DNA of 64,000 nt from Lysinibacillus sp. G4S2 (lineage in GTDB: Bacteria; Bacillota; Bacilli; Bacillales_A; Planococcaceae): the NCBI RefSeq assembly GCF_030348505.1, contig NZ_JAUCFJ010000002.1, positions 1,120,001 to 1,184,000 on the forward strand, written 5' to 3'. A program made the translations under genes and the position numbers. The first letter of the stretch is position 1. Every line of letters begins with the position of its first letter. The notes under the pieces are model-generated. The model was not told where the DNA came from and did not search any database. It was given only the letters and a program-made list of their open reading frames with translations. This document shows, one piece after another, positions 45,126 through 54,097 of this stretch.

Positions 45126-46283
45126 ATGTTAGAATTTGATACAAGTGTTGATCAACTTGCAGTAATAAAAGTTATTGGTGTTGGTGGCGGCGGTAACAAC
45201 GCTGTCAATCGAATGATAGAACATGGAGTACAAGGTGTTGACTTTATCGCAGTAAACACAGATGCACAGGCGCTAAATTTATCGAAAGCAGAAATAAAAC
45301 TACAAATTGGTACAAAACTTACACGTGGTTTAGGTGCAGGTGCAAATCCAGAAGTAGGGAAAAAAGCTGCAGAAGAGAGCCGTGAACAATTAGAAGAGGT
45401 TCTACGTGGTGCAGATATGGTATTCGTTACAGCTGGAATGGGCGGAGGAACTGGTACTGGTGCCGCACCAGTAATCGCACAAATTGCTCGTGATTTAGGA
45501 GCTCTTACAGTCGGTGTTGTAACGCGTCCATTTACGTTTGAAGGTCGCAAGCGACAAACACAAGCTATCGGTGGTATTGGTGGCATGAAGGAAGCTGTAG
45601 ATACTTTAATCGTCATTCCGAACGACAAGCTATTACAAATTGTCGATAAATCTACGCCAATGCTTGAGGCATTCCGTGAAGCAGATAATGTTTTACGACA
45701 AGGTGTACAAGGTATTTCAGATTTAATTGCAACGCCGGGTCTTATTAACTTAGACTTTGCAGACGTAAAAACAATTATGTCTAACAAAGGTTCAGCGTTA
45801 ATGGGTATTGGTATTGCTACAGGTGAAAATCGTGCAGCAGAGGCAGCTAAGAAAGCTATTTCAAGTCCTTTACTTGAATCATCAATTGATGGCGCTAAAG
45901 GTGTCCTTATGAATATTACAGGTGGCTCAAACCTTAGTCTATTTGAAGTACAAGAAGCTGCAGACATCGTAGCTTCAGCATCTGATGAAGAAGTAAATAT
46001 GATTTTCGGTTCTGTTATTAACGAAAATCTAAAAGATGAAATTATTGTCACAGTTATTGCGACTGGTTTCTCAGAAGAAGCTCTACAGCAACACCGTAAT
46101 GTTACACGTCCGACGATAAATACAAATAGACAAGCTGTTCAGCAACAGCAAGCACCTATTCGTGAACCACGACAAGATGTGCACGTACAGCAAGAGCAAC
46201 CACGTCAACAAAATCAACAAAATTATGCGCAGGATGACATGCTTGAGGTACCAGCATTTTTACGTAACCGTAGAAATCGCTGA
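45126..46283 (+). CDS. ftsZ: cell division protein FtsZ
   Basis: A 385-residue tubulin-like GTPase that forms the Z-ring. The GTP-binding loop [13 protein letters not shown] starts at residue 18, the tubulin signature GGGTGTG is at 106-112, and the T7-loop [11 protein letters not shown] is near 207. A glutamine-rich variable linker (about 320-365) precedes the conserved C-terminal peptide [15 protein letters not shown], the binding site for FtsA and SepF. GGGAGGAAAAA precedes the ATG. A perfect terminator follows. Confidence 0.98.
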   Translation: MLEFDTSVDQLAVIKVIGVGGGGNNAVNRMIEHGVQGVDFIAVNTDAQALNLSKAEIKLQIGTKLTRGLGAGANPEVGKKAAEESREQLEEVLRGADMVFVTAGMGGGTGTGAAPVIAQIARDLGALTVGVVTRPFTFEGRKRQTQAIGGIGGMKEAVDTLIVIPNDKLLQIVDKSTPMLEAFREADNVLRQGVQGISDLIATPGLINLDFADVKTIMSNKGSALMGIGIATGENRAAEAAKKAISSPLLESSIDGAKGVLMNITGGSNLSLFEVQEAADIVASASDEEVNMIFGSVINENLKDEIIVTVIATGFSEEALQQHRNVTRPTINTNRQAVQQQQAPIREPRQDVHVQQEQPRQQNQQNYAQDDMLEVPAFLRNRRNR

Positions 46284-46305
46284 TCAATGAAAGCATCTGA
46301 CTTAT

Positions 46306-46346
46306 AAAAAACTCGTATTTTACATATGTAAAATACGAGTTTTTTA
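46306..46346 (+). terminator. terminator of ftsZ and the dcw cluster
   Basis: AAACTCGTATTTTAC-ATAT-GTAAAATACGAGTTT is a perfect 15-bp stem, flanked by As and Ts, 23 bases after the ftsZ stop. Confidence 0.93.
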
Positions 46347-46445
46347 TATTTCCAAAGTAAAATTATCAGGCGTGTTAGTTAGGAAAAAGATAGGTTTATT
46401 ATTGAGCGATAAAAGGGTTTTTTTGTTGCTATTTTGCTAATATAT

Positions 46446-46826
46446 CGGCTCTTCACCAAAACGTGTGGTTGATTTCCGTTCCGGCTGGGCGCTTTGTTGC
46501 TGACGCTACGCTTTCGCACAGATAAAACATTTGCCGCTGACGCTACGCTTTCGCGCAGAGCAGAGCTTCCTGGGGGCGTCCGATGAGCCGCTTCACTCGC
46601 GTTGCTCGCTCCAGGGTCTCATCTGTGACGCTGATCCCCAAGGAGTCGCCCAGCCGTAACGAAGATCAACTAATATACAGCACATATATTTTAAAAAATG
46701 TCATCCACAACTTTTGGTGATGAGCCAAGATACCCCTATTTTAACTGATTATAGCATAGGGCGACTCGACTCCGCGGGAAAGCTAGTAGCGCGAAAATAG
46801 GGTGGATAGAAATGGTTAATCAACAT
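46446..46826. repeat. dispersed repeat family A, copy 6 and fragments
   Basis: This occupies most of the 795-base ftsZ-spoIIGA gap. It starts GGCTCTTCACCAAAACGTGT then GGTTGATTTCCGTTCCGGCT, runs through a duplicated CTGACGCTACGCTTTCGC unit and CTTCCTGGGGGCGTCCGATG, and reaches GAGTCGCCCAGCCG near 46655. Beyond it lie AAAATGTCATCCACAACTTT (inverted match to 29080) and GACTCGACTCCGCGGGAAAG, further family pieces. The rest of the gap to 46980 is AT-rich with no gene. Confidence 0.78.
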
Positions 46827-46987
46827 ACCTGTAAAACTATATCTTATTCCGCAAAAGTTATTGTAGAGAAAGTGAAATTACAGCACCACTGTTGATTTTT
46901 AGTTCGAGTAGAGAAACGTTAACTAGCGACGGCAATAATAATTAAGAGAAATAAATTGATTGTTCAAATTGTGTAGGGAAAGGATGT

Positions 46988-47058
46988 ATTTTGTCAAAAC
47001 ATTTTAAGGAAATGATGCGATTGTTTGACAATATTTGTGGGTATAACATGCTAACTTT
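46988..47058 (+). promoter_or_regulatory. probable spoIIG promoter region with Spo0A-like boxes
   Basis: TTTTGTCAAAAC (46989-47000) and, inverted, TTTGACAAT (47024-47032) resemble the Spo0A box (core TGTCGAA, here with A for G). The second contains TTGACA (47025-47030). In B. subtilis the spoIIG promoter is a sigma-A promoter with unusually wide spacing activated by Spo0A. A matching -10 could be TAACTT at 47052-47057 (21-base spacing); this is tentative. Confidence 0.5.
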
Positions 47059-47078
47059 GTAAGTAGGAGGCGGCTGTT

Positions 47079-47912
47079 ATGTATGGAGAATGGCTGGTGC
47101 TCATTAATACGCTTTTTAACCTAGCGATACTCAAGTTTACGGCAAAGGTAACAGGGGTTTTTGTAAAGAATACGAGATTATTAATGAGTTCTATTTGTAG
47201 TAGTTTTGTAGCTGTAATAGGTGGGCAAATGCTGTTGACGACGCTGTTGAGCTTTATTTTACTAATTGGGATAGCTTTTCGTTTCAAGATTCGAAGCTTT
47301 CAAAAGCAAGGACCAATCGTTTTAACAGCAACAATCGTGATCGGTGGATTGTTAACAGCGTTACAACCATATTTAAAAAATCTTTCTGTCGTCCATTTTA
47401 TCATCATTTGCCTACTATTAGCTGTTGGTAATCTTGTTGCTTTTTATAAGCAATGGGGATTTGTAAAGCTAGAGCGGTTAAGTGGTCAGTTTGTTTTTGA
47501 TACCACATTGAAAATTTTTGATGTAAGGATACCACTTTCTGCATTTGTAGATACAGGTAATCAAGCTATCGAGCCACTATCAGGAAAACCTGTTCACTTT
47601 GTCTCTTATGGAGCTTTACGACCACATTTACCCGCAGCATTTTGCAAATCATTATTAGAATGGCAAGAAACTGATCCGTATAATGTATCCATGTTTTCAG
47701 AAGATTATCAGCGTTATATTCGATTTATTCATGTCAATACAGTGCAACAGCAGTCGGTTGTACTAGGTTTTCGCTTTGAGGAGTTGCATATCAAGGGGGA
47801 GCACTCACAAGTGAAAAAGAATGAATATATCGTGCTAACAAAAAAGGCTAAAAATTTTCCACATAGCACAGCAGCAATTTTACATTTTTCAGCGCTTTCA
47901 AATAACTCATAG
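47079..47912 (+). CDS. spoIIGA: sigma-E processing peptidase SpoIIGA
   Basis: A 277-residue membrane aspartic protease that cleaves the pro-sequence from pro-sigma-E after a signal from the forespore. Five N-terminal membrane segments (about 1-120) are followed by a cytoplasmic protease domain with D158TGN in SAFVDTGNQAIEPLSGKPV. It is a little shorter than the B. subtilis protein (309). AGGAGGCGG precedes the ATG. sigE follows after 13 bases. Confidence 0.93.
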   Translation: MYGEWLVLINTLFNLAILKFTAKVTGVFVKNTRLLMSSICSSFVAVIGGQMLLTTLLSFILLIGIAFRFKIRSFQKQGPIVLTATIVIGGLLTALQPYLKNLSVVHFIIICLLLAVGNLVAFYKQWGFVKLERLSGQFVFDTTLKIFDVRIPLSAFVDTGNQAIEPLSGKPVHFVSYGALRPHLPAAFCKSLLEWQETDPYNVSMFSEDYQRYIRFIHVNTVQQQSVVLGFRFEELHIKGEHSQVKKNEYIVLTKKAKNFPHSTAAILHFSALSNNS

Positions 47913-47925
47913 AGGGGGAGAACTA

Positions 47926-48633
47926 TTGCTTCTTAGGCTACTTGCTAGCTTGAAAAAATTTTGGAGTAAGTTTCGAAGTCGTGAAACGTACTATATAGGG
48001 GGAAATGATTCATTGCCAGTGCCACTAAGTCGAGAAGAAGAAGTTACAGTCATTGCATCCTTTATGAATGGTGATTTACGAGCTAGAGATACACTAATTG
48101 AACGTAATTTACGTCTTGTTGTTTATATTGCTAGGCGTTTTGATAATACGGGTACGCCGATTGAAGATTTAATAAGTATTGGTTCGATCGGTTTAATTAA
48201 GGCGATTGAAACGTTCAATACAGATAAAAATATTAAGCTTGCAACGTATGCATCACGTTGTATTGAAAATGAAATTTTGATGCATTTACGTAAAACAAGT
48301 CGCATGAAGGGTGAGGTTTCATTAGATGAACCATTAAACTCTGATGCTGATGGAAACGAATTGTTATTGTCTGATATTTTAGGAACTGAAGAGCATATTA
48401 TTTTAGACAATGTAGAGAAGAAAATTGAGCGACAACATATGTTTCATGCCATTAATTTACTAGGGGCGCGTGAAAGATATATTATGGAATGTCGTTTTGG
48501 CCTTAATGGGAAAATTGAAATGACTCAAAAAGAAGTTGCAGATCATTTAGGGATATCACAATCATATATTTCCCGATTAGAGAAGAAAATTATTCAAGAT
48601 TTACGTGAAAACTTGAACCAGCCAATATCTTAG
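47926..48633 (+). CDS. sigE: RNA polymerase sigma-E factor (pro-form)
   Basis: A 235-residue sporulation sigma factor for early mother-cell genes. An amphipathic basic pro-sequence (about residues 1-22, LLRLLASLKKFWSKFRSR) precedes ETYYIGG, where SpoIIGA cleaves nearby. Region 2 (ERNLRLVVYIARRF, EDLISIGSIGLIKAIETF, LATYASRCIENEILM) and region 4 (TQKEVADHLGISQSYISRLE) are intact. It begins with TTG at 47926 after GAGGGGGAG. It is co-transcribed with spoIIGA. Confidence 0.95.
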   Translation: MLLRLLASLKKFWSKFRSRETYYIGGNDSLPVPLSREEEVTVIASFMNGDLRARDTLIERNLRLVVYIARRFDNTGTPIEDLISIGSIGLIKAIETFNTDKNIKLATYASRCIENEILMHLRKTSRMKGEVSLDEPLNSDADGNELLLSDILGTEEHIILDNVEKKIERQHMFHAINLLGARERYIMECRFGLNGKIEMTQKEVADHLGISQSYISRLEKKIIQDLRENLNQPIS

Positions 48634-48675
48634 GGAGGGAAATTTAACCTACCTAAAATTGGTCGTATCTTTTGT

Positions 48676-48704
48676 GCATATTCTCGTTTCTCTCGGACAA
48701 ACTG
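48676..48704 (+). promoter_or_regulatory. probable sigma-F-type promoter of sigG
   Basis: GCATA (48676-48680) and GGACAAACTG (48695-48704) are 14 bases apart, close to the sigma-F pattern (GYWTA, about 15, GGNRANANT). In B. subtilis spoIIIG is transcribed by sigma-F, so this fits biology; the spacing is one short and one -10 base differs. Confidence 0.55.
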
Positions 48705-48747
48705 ATGTAACGGTTTAGTCAGAGAATAACATCCGGAGGAATCGAAT

Positions 48748-49521
48748 ATGCGAACGAAAGTAGATCTTTGCGGCTTAGATACATCGACTTTGCCAATTTT
48801 AAAGCACGAGGAAATGAAGGAACTCTTCATTCGTTTACAAGCTGGAGAAACTGAGATTAGAGAAGAGCTTGTAATGTGCAATTTAAGGTTAGTGCTCAGT
48901 ATTGTCGGTAGATTTGCCTACAGGGGTGAACAGGCAGATGATTTATTTCAGGTAGGCTGTATTGGCCTCATGAAAGCCATTGATCATTTTGATTTGAAGC
49001 ATAATGTACGATTTTCAACATATGCTGTACCAATGATTATTGGTGAAATTCGTCGCCATCTGCGTGATCATCATGCATTACGTGTTTCTCGTTCTCTAAG
49101 AGATATTGCGTATAAGGCGATGCAGGCAAAAGAGCAATGGATAACCGAAAATTTACGAGAACCAACGATTGAAGAAATTGCTGAAATGATTGACATGAAA
49201 AAAGAAGATGTATTATTTGCTTTAGATGCCATTCAAGATCCAGTTTCATTACAAGAGCCCATTTATTCAGACGGTGGAGACGCTGTTTATATGATGGACC
49301 AATTACGTGATGATGATGTATCAGAAGATCAATGGGTTGCCTACGTATCGGTAAAGGAAAGTTTGCAAAAGTTAGATGAACGTCAACAAATGATTGTTGC
49401 AAAGCGTTTTTATTACGGTGAGACACAAACTGAAATTGCAAAAGAATTGGGAATATCTCAAGCACAAATTTCACGTCTAGAAAAAAATGCAATTGAAACA
49501 ATGCAGAAAGATTATAAGTAA
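48748..49521 (+). CDS. sigG: RNA polymerase sigma-G factor
   Basis: A 257-residue late forespore sigma factor (SpoIIIG). The N-terminus MRTKVDLCGLDTSTLPIL is typical, region 2 contains CNLRLVLSIVGRFAYRGE and DLFQVGCIGLMKAIDHFD, and region 4 is ETQTEIAKELGISQAQISRLE. There is no pro-sequence, unlike sigE. It has its own promoter region 115 bases downstream of sigE, with GGAGGA before the ATG, and a terminator after. Confidence 0.96.
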   Translation: MRTKVDLCGLDTSTLPILKHEEMKELFIRLQAGETEIREELVMCNLRLVLSIVGRFAYRGEQADDLFQVGCIGLMKAIDHFDLKHNVRFSTYAVPMIIGEIRRHLRDHHALRVSRSLRDIAYKAMQAKEQWITENLREPTIEEIAEMIDMKKEDVLFALDAIQDPVSLQEPIYSDGGDAVYMMDQLRDDDVSEDQWVAYVSVKESLQKLDERQQMIVAKRFYYGETQTEIAKELGISQAQISRLEKNAIETMQKDYK

Positions 49522-49526
49522 AAAAC

Positions 49527-49557
49527 AATGCGCACCCGACTCTCGGTGCGCATTTTA
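49527..49557 (+). terminator. terminator of sigG
   Basis: AATGCGCACC-CGACTCT-CGGTGCGCATT forms a 10-bp stem followed by a short T-rich tract, 6 bases after the stop. Confidence 0.85.
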
Positions 49558-49692
49558 ATTTATGTCAATGAAATAGAGATTCCTTAATCATTTCATTTTC
49601 ATTTAAACAACAATAAACACATAAATATAAAGAGAAAACATAGTTTGTTGAGATAAAACGATGTTGAGAGTAATTGATTTAGGAGGGATAAA

Positions 49693-49929
49693 ATGCGTTT
49701 TTCGATGTTACAGCAAAAAGAAGTTATTGAAGCAGGCAATGGACGCTTTTTAGGATTTGTGGTCGATGCAGAGGTATCTAAAGAAACAGGCTATGTAACG
49801 GCATTTATGATTGCAGAGCCCCGCAAATATCTGGGCTTTTTTCGGGGAGAAGAATCTGTTAGGAAAGTGTATATGAAAGATGTACTTGTAGTTGGAAAGG
49901 ATGTCATTTTAGTAAAAGCATTATCCTAA
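49693..49929 (+). CDS. ylmC: YlmC/YmxH family PRC-barrel sporulation protein
   Basis: A 78-residue protein with a single PRC-barrel-like fold (GNGRFLGFVVDAEVSKETGYV, then DVLVVGKDVILV). It matches the YlmC/YmxH family encoded after sigG in Bacillales; its role in sporulation is not defined. TTAGGAGGG precedes the ATG. B. subtilis ylmA, between sigG and ylmC, is missing here, and ylmD after it is missing too. Confidence 0.87.
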   Translation: MRFSMLQQKEVIEAGNGRFLGFVVDAEVSKETGYVTAFMIAEPRKYLGFFRGEESVRKVYMKDVLVVGKDVILVKALS

Positions 49930-50081
49930 AGTGCGAAATTTCTATGTTTATTAAAACGAAAGTTAATTTTAATCTGTGAACGGTTAGTAATTTCACAAAG
50001 GTTAGGTCATGCTATTCATTGATAATTCAAGCATTGCTTGTTACAATAAAAGAAACTATTGTTGTAAAGTTGGGAAAAACA

Positions 50082-50786
50082 GTGACAAAAATCTTAACAA
50101 ATTTAAATAAAATAAATGATTTAATACAAGCAGCAAAAAAACGTGCAAATCGTGAAGCAGACAAAGTTCAGATTATTGCAGTAACAAAAGAAGTTTCAGT
50201 AGAGAGAACACAAGAAGCAATTGAAGCAGGACTTATTCATTTAGGAGAGAACCGTCCTGAAGGCTTAAATCGTAAAATTGAGGCGATTCAAGATGATGTA
50301 CATTGGCATTATATTGGGTCTATACAAACACGTAAGGTAAAACAAGTCATTAACAGCATTGATTATTTACATTCATTAGATCGTTTGAGTTTAGCAGAAG
50401 AAATTGAAAAAAGAGCAGACAAACCTGTCAAATGCTTTGTACAAGTTAATGTATCAGGAGAAGAATCAAAACATGGTTTATCAATCGAGGAAATTCTGCC
50501 TTTTATTGAATCATTAAAGAGTTTTACCAAAATTCAAGTGGTTGGTTTAATGACCATGGCACCAAATACAGATGATGATACAATTATTCGCTCTGTTTTT
50601 AAGCAATTAAAACAATGTCAACAGCAAATAGCCGAGCAAGGATTCGCACACGCACCTTGTACCGAGTTATCAATGGGCATGTCTAATGACTTTGAAATTG
50701 CGGTAGAGGAAGGGGCTACATTTGTTCGAGTTGGAACGGCTCTTGTTGGAAATGAAAGAGGGGAAGAGGATGAGCATGAAAAATAA
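50082..50786 (+). CDS. ylmE: YggS/YlmE family pyridoxal phosphate homeostasis protein
   Basis: A 234-residue PLP-binding barrel protein of the YggS/PLPBP family, involved in vitamin B6 and amino-acid homeostasis. The PLP lysine is in IIAVTKEVS (about K36), with [28 protein letters not shown] and [17 protein letters not shown] all conserved. The GTG at 50082 fits the family N-terminus ([17 protein letters not shown]); the open frame extends 21 codons further, so the start is not certain. The 3' end overlaps sepF by 17 bases. Confidence 0.88.
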   Translation: MTKILTNLNKINDLIQAAKKRANREADKVQIIAVTKEVSVERTQEAIEAGLIHLGENRPEGLNRKIEAIQDDVHWHYIGSIQTRKVKQVINSIDYLHSLDRLSLAEEIEKRADKPVKCFVQVNVSGEESKHGLSIEEILPFIESLKSFTKIQVVGLMTMAPNTDDDTIIRSVFKQLKQCQQQIAEQGFAHAPCTELSMGMSNDFEIAVEEGATFVRVGTALVGNERGEEDEHEK

Positions 50787-51267
50787 AATCAAAAATTTCT
50801 TTTACCTTGAGGAAGAATTAGAAGAAGAAATCACGCAAGCTCCTATTCAACAGCAACAACCCGTACAACAACAGCAACAGGTTCAATCAGTGAAGCCTAA
50901 AAAAGTTATTAAAGAACGCAAGGCACCAATTCAGGAAATTTTCCCGCAGAGTACAACACCTGCGAACAATATTGTAAGCTTACAGGCGGCTATGAATTCT
51001 AAAGGTGCAAAAGTTGTATTAGTTGAACCTAGAGTTTATGCTGAAGCACAGGATATTGCTGAACATTTAAAAAATAAACGCGCAACAATTGTCAATTTAC
51101 AACGTATTGAGCGAGAGCAAGGTGTGCGGATTATTGATTTTTTAAGTGGCACAGTTTATGCACTTGGTGGTGATATTCAAAGAATAGGGAAAGACATCTT
51201 CCTATGCACACCTGATAATGTAGAAGTGTCTGGCGAAATTTCGAATTTTATTTTAGACGATAATTAA
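50770..51267 (+). CDS. sepF: cell division protein SepF
   Basis: A 165-residue FtsZ-binding protein (YlmF) that forms rings and tethers the Z-ring to the membrane. An N-terminal amphipathic membrane helix ([11 protein letters not shown]), a glutamine-rich linker ([13 protein letters not shown]) and the SepF core ([45 protein letters not shown]) are visible. It begins inside ylmE at ATG 50770, or at a second ATG at 50776. Its presence with ftsA, ftsZ, ylmG and divIVA completes the early divisome set. Confidence 0.93.
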   Translation: MSMKNKIKNFFYLEEELEEEITQAPIQQQQPVQQQQQVQSVKPKKVIKERKAPIQEIFPQSTTPANNIVSLQAAMNSKGAKVVLVEPRVYAEAQDIAEHLKNKRATIVNLQRIEREQGVRIIDFLSGTVYALGGDIQRIGKDIFLCTPDNVEVSGEISNFILDDN

Positions 51268-51287
51268 TAGCGAGGATTGTAGTTTAT

Positions 51288-51569
51288 ATGGATTTATGGA
51301 TGATTTTAGGTTATGTAGCATTAGCATTTAAGGTGTATTCTTTTATGTTATTTGGATATGTTTTATTGTCTTGGGTACCTGCTGCGCAAGAATCAGCAAT
51401 TGGCCGTTTCCTTAAAAAAGTATGCGAGCCTTATTTGGGGATTTTCAGGAAATTCATCCCTCCGATTGGTATGATTGATATCTCTCCAATCGTGGCAATT
51501 TTTATGCTTAATTTTATTAAAAATGGGCTTTTTATTGTTATTCAAAAAGTGTACGAAATGTTTCTTTAA
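51288..51569 (+). CDS. ylmG: YggT family membrane protein YlmG
   Basis: A 93-residue protein with two hydrophobic segments flanking VLLSWVPAAQESAIGRFLKK and CEPYLGIFRKFIPPIGMIDI SPI, the YggT family signature. Relatives affect cell division or thylakoid organisation; the bacterial role is unclear. It lies 21 bases after sepF with GAGGA upstream and ends the operon at a terminator. Confidence 0.9.
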   Translation: MDLWMILGYVALAFKVYSFMLFGYVLLSWVPAAQESAIGRFLKKVCEPYLGIFRKFIPPIGMIDISPIVAIFMLNFIKNGLFIVIQKVYEMFL

Positions 51570-51571
51570 AA

Positions 51572-51604
51572 GAAATCCTCACAAATGGTGGGGATTTTTT
51601 ATTT
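51572..51604 (+). terminator. terminator of ylmE-sepF-ylmG
   Basis: GAAATCCTCAC-AAATG-GTGGGGATTTTTT forms a 10-bp stem with one G-T pair, followed by Ts, immediately after the ylmG stop. Confidence 0.88.
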
Positions 51605-51639
51605 ATGGGTAATACTATATTTAACAAAAATGGTTGCTT

Positions 51640-51955
51640 TACAATTTAGTGACTAGGCGACTCCTTAGGGATTAGCGTCATAGATGAGACCTTGCAGCGA
51701 AGCGGATGTTATCTGTGCGAAAGCGAAGCGACAGCAACAAATGTTTTAACTGTGCGAAAGCGAAGCGACAGCAACAAATGTTTTAACTGTGCGAAAGCGA
51801 AGCGACAGCAACAAATGTTTTAACTGTGCGAAAGCGAAGCGACAGCAACAACAAAAGCGGCTCATCGGACGCCACCAGGAAGCTTTGCTCTGTGCGAAAG
51901 CAACAAAGCGCCTAGTCGGAACAGAAATTAACCCCACGTTTTGGTGATGATCCTT
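51640..51955. repeat. dispersed repeat family A, copy 7, with 37-bp tandem units
   Basis: It begins GGCGACTCCTTAGGGATTAG, CGTCATAGATGAGACC and ends GCGCCTAGTCGGAACAGAAA, TTAACCCCACGTTTTGGTGA. The middle holds a tandem array of period exactly 37 bases starting at 51714, 51751, 51788 and 51825 (unit TGTGCGAAAGCGAAGCGACA, GCAACAAATGTTTTAAC); the fourth is truncated. The units are identical, suggesting recent amplification. It fills the ylmG-ylmH gap. Confidence 0.88.
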
Positions 51956-52029
51956 ATTTTTTGATATAAATCCTTAAAATACCAATGAAATTAAACTAGT
52001 AAAAGATAGATAATAGAGGTGGAGTAAAC

Positions 52030-52818
52030 ATGGAGCATTTAATTCAGCATTTTAGGAAAGATGAACAGCCTTTTATTGAACAGGTTGTGAGTTGGCAGCG
52101 TGAGGTGGAGGATCGATATGCTCCAAAGCTTACTGATTTTTTAGATCCTCGACAACGTTTTATTGTTACATCAATTATTGGACAATATGACATATTGAAA
52201 ACAGCCAGTGCAGGGCTCTTTGATGAAGCAGAAAGACAGCGTATGCTTATTTATCCTACTTATTATGAGCCTATGGAGGATGATTTTCAGCTCACAGTAT
52301 TTACGATTCAATATCCTGTGAAATTTGTACAACTACGACATCCAGATGTTCTAGGAGCGTTATTATCATTAGGACTGAATCGTGGCAAATTCGGTGATAT
52401 TCGTGTAAATGAACATCAAGTACAATTCGTAGTAGAGAATGAGGTAGCAGAATATGTACGCTTACATTTAACAGGCATCGGCAAAGTAAAGGTACATGTA
52501 GAATCGATTAAAGAGATGGAGCCTCTGCTCCAAATTGAGGAAGAATGGCTAGAAGAATCTCATACTGTTTCTTCTATGCGTTTAGATGTTATTATCTCAA
52601 CGGTTTTAAAAATTTCACGTCAAAAGGCACAAGCCTTAATTACAAGTAAAAAGGTACGTGTTAATTGGACCGAGCGGGATACAGTTGCTTTTGAGTTACA
52701 AGAAGGAGATATTTTATCTGTACGTGGAAGTGGTCGAGTAAAAATTATGATGACTGAAGGCCGTACAAAAAAAGATAAAATTCGTTTGCAAGTCGGTCGA
52801 TTGACCCAAAAAAGCTAA
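52030..52818 (+). CDS. ylmH: S4-domain RNA-binding protein YlmH
   Basis: A 262-residue protein: N-terminal YlmH-type domain (about 1-80), a central RRM-like region (FTIQYPVKFVQLRHPDVLGAL) and a C-terminal S4 domain (about 183-243, SMRLDVIISTVLKISRQKAQ, ITSKKVRVNW). The family is associated with ribosome rescue/quality control or division genes. GAGGTGGAG precedes the ATG. It lies 95 bases before divIVA. A repeat cuts it off from the ylmG operon. Confidence 0.92.
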   Translation: MEHLIQHFRKDEQPFIEQVVSWQREVEDRYAPKLTDFLDPRQRFIVTSIIGQYDILKTASAGLFDEAERQRMLIYPTYYEPMEDDFQLTVFTIQYPVKFVQLRHPDVLGALLSLGLNRGKFGDIRVNEHQVQFVVENEVAEYVRLHLTGIGKVKVHVESIKEMEPLLQIEEEWLEESHTVSSMRLDVIISTVLKISRQKAQALITSKKVRVNWTERDTVAFELQEGDILSVRGSGRVKIMMTEGRTKKDKIRLQVGRLTQKS

Positions 52819-52913
52819 AAATCAAGTAAATTTCATTAATTTTTACTGCTAAGTTGTTTGAACAATTGTATAATAGGAAATACGAATGTACATGTAAAGG
52901 AGAGAAGGATCGT

Positions 52914-53438
52914 ATGCCATTATCACCTATTGATATACATAATAAGGAGTTTACCAAATCCTTCAGAGGTTATGCTGAAGATGAAGTAAATGAATTTTTA
53001 GATCAAATTATTAAAGATTATGAGATTTTGCTCCGTGAAAAAAAGGAAGTAGATAGACAACTAGAAATGTCCTTAGAACAAGCGAGACATTTTAACTCTT
53101 TAGAGGAAACATTACAAAAATCAATTGTAGTCGCTCAAGAGGCAGCTGATGAAGTAAGAAGAAACTCTCAAAAAGAAGCTAAACTCATTGTAAAGGAAGC
53201 AGAAAAAAATGCTGATCGTATTATCAATGAGGCTTTAACGAAGGCTCGTAAAGTGACAATTGAAATCGATGAGCTGAAAAAGCAATCAAAAGTATTCCGT
53301 AATCGTTTTAAAATGCTTGTAGAGGCACAGCTGGATTTACTAAATGCAGACGATTGGGACCACTTGCTACAATATGATATTGATCTGACTGAAATTCAAA
53401 CATCTGTTGAAGAAGCACAAGAAGCCGATCAAGTTTAA
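52914..53438 (+). CDS. divIVA: cell-pole and septum protein DivIVA
   Basis: A 174-residue coiled-coil protein that binds curved membrane at poles and septa. The N-terminal membrane-binding domain (LSPIDIHNKEFTKSFRGYAE, DEVNEFLDQIIKDYE) and two long coiled coils (about 35-70 and 85-140) are plain. ATG 52914 follows AAAGGAGAG; the upstream open frame overlaps a TATAAT at 52869-52874, a candidate -10. It is transcribed toward the ileS T-box. Confidence 0.93.
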   Translation: MPLSPIDIHNKEFTKSFRGYAEDEVNEFLDQIIKDYEILLREKKEVDRQLEMSLEQARHFNSLEETLQKSIVVAQEAADEVRRNSQKEAKLIVKEAEKNADRIINEALTKARKVTIEIDELKKQSKVFRNRFKMLVEAQLDLLNADDWDHLLQYDIDLTEIQTSVEEAQEADQV

Positions 53439-53529
53439 TTGCTATTATCAGCATTGTAACTTAATAAGTGAAGCTTGACGTGATTGTTTGATTTTCATAT
53501 ACTAATGTAATAGTAATTATTTTGAACAG

Positions 53530-53782
53530 ATATGCATACAGGCAGAGACGAAGACAGTATTTGTTAGGCGTAGTTAAGCGATTTGGGGATAGTGTGAGCC
53601 CAAACATGCAAATAACAATGAACATCACTTCTGAGCTAAATAACTGAATGAAGTAAGTTATTTCGTGATGCACGACGTTAACGTGCTTTAAGTGGTAGTA
53701 CAATTTTGTGCTACAATTAGGGTGGTACCGCGAGTATAAGCTTCTCGTCCCTTTGAGGGATTGAGAGGCTTTTTTTTATGTT
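53530..53782 (+). promoter_or_regulatory. T-box riboswitch of ileS (isoleucine)
   Basis: A leader RNA that reads uncharged tRNA-Ile. Stem I lies in about 53545-53695, with ATC (53624-53626) in TGAACATCAC as the isoleucine specifier codon. The T-box AGGGTGGTACCGCG (53719-53732) contains TGGT, which can pair with the tRNA acceptor end. A terminator follows: AGCTTCTCGTCCCT pairs with AGGGATTGAGAGGCT before eight Ts (53739-53778). The first 90 bases after divIVA hold no other feature. Confidence 0.92.
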
Positions 53783-53874
53783 CAAATGGTGGGAGGCTTT
53801 CATTTCTCGTTGATATGGATAAATCCTATATTTGAACTTATATCTCCGGTGTTGGAATGTGTTGATTTTGCCAA

Positions 53875-54020
53875 TAACTAGAACTTAGGGATGGCATTTC
53901 ACGCGACTCCTTGGAAATCAGCGTCACAGATGAGACCCTGGTGCGCAAACGAAGTGACCAACGAACGTTCCCTGGAAAGCGCCCAGTCGGAACGGAAATC
54001 AACCTCGTTATGGTGATAAA
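53875..54020. repeat. dispersed repeat family A, copy 8 (short)
   Basis: It carries CGCGACTCCTTGGAAATCAG, CGTCACAGATGAGACCCTGG and ends GCGCCCAGTCGGAACGGAAA, TCAACCTCGTTATGGTGATA. It lies between the T-box terminator and ileS, so it is transcribed in the ileS leader whenever the T-box reads through. Confidence 0.75.
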
Positions 54021-54097
54021 CCTAATACTGTCGTATGTGAATGAGCGCTTAAGTGTATTTGTTCTTTGTTTGTAAATTTAAAGGAGGAATTGAAAAA

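Noticed and set aside
45152..46051. 299-codon open frame antisense to ftsZ
   Set aside because: It is the codon-bias shadow of ftsZ; no ribosome-binding site and ftsZ is unmistakable on the other strand.
51714..51861. Tandem 37-bp repeats considered as a CRISPR array
   Set aside because: Units are directly abutting with no variable spacers, and there are no cas genes.
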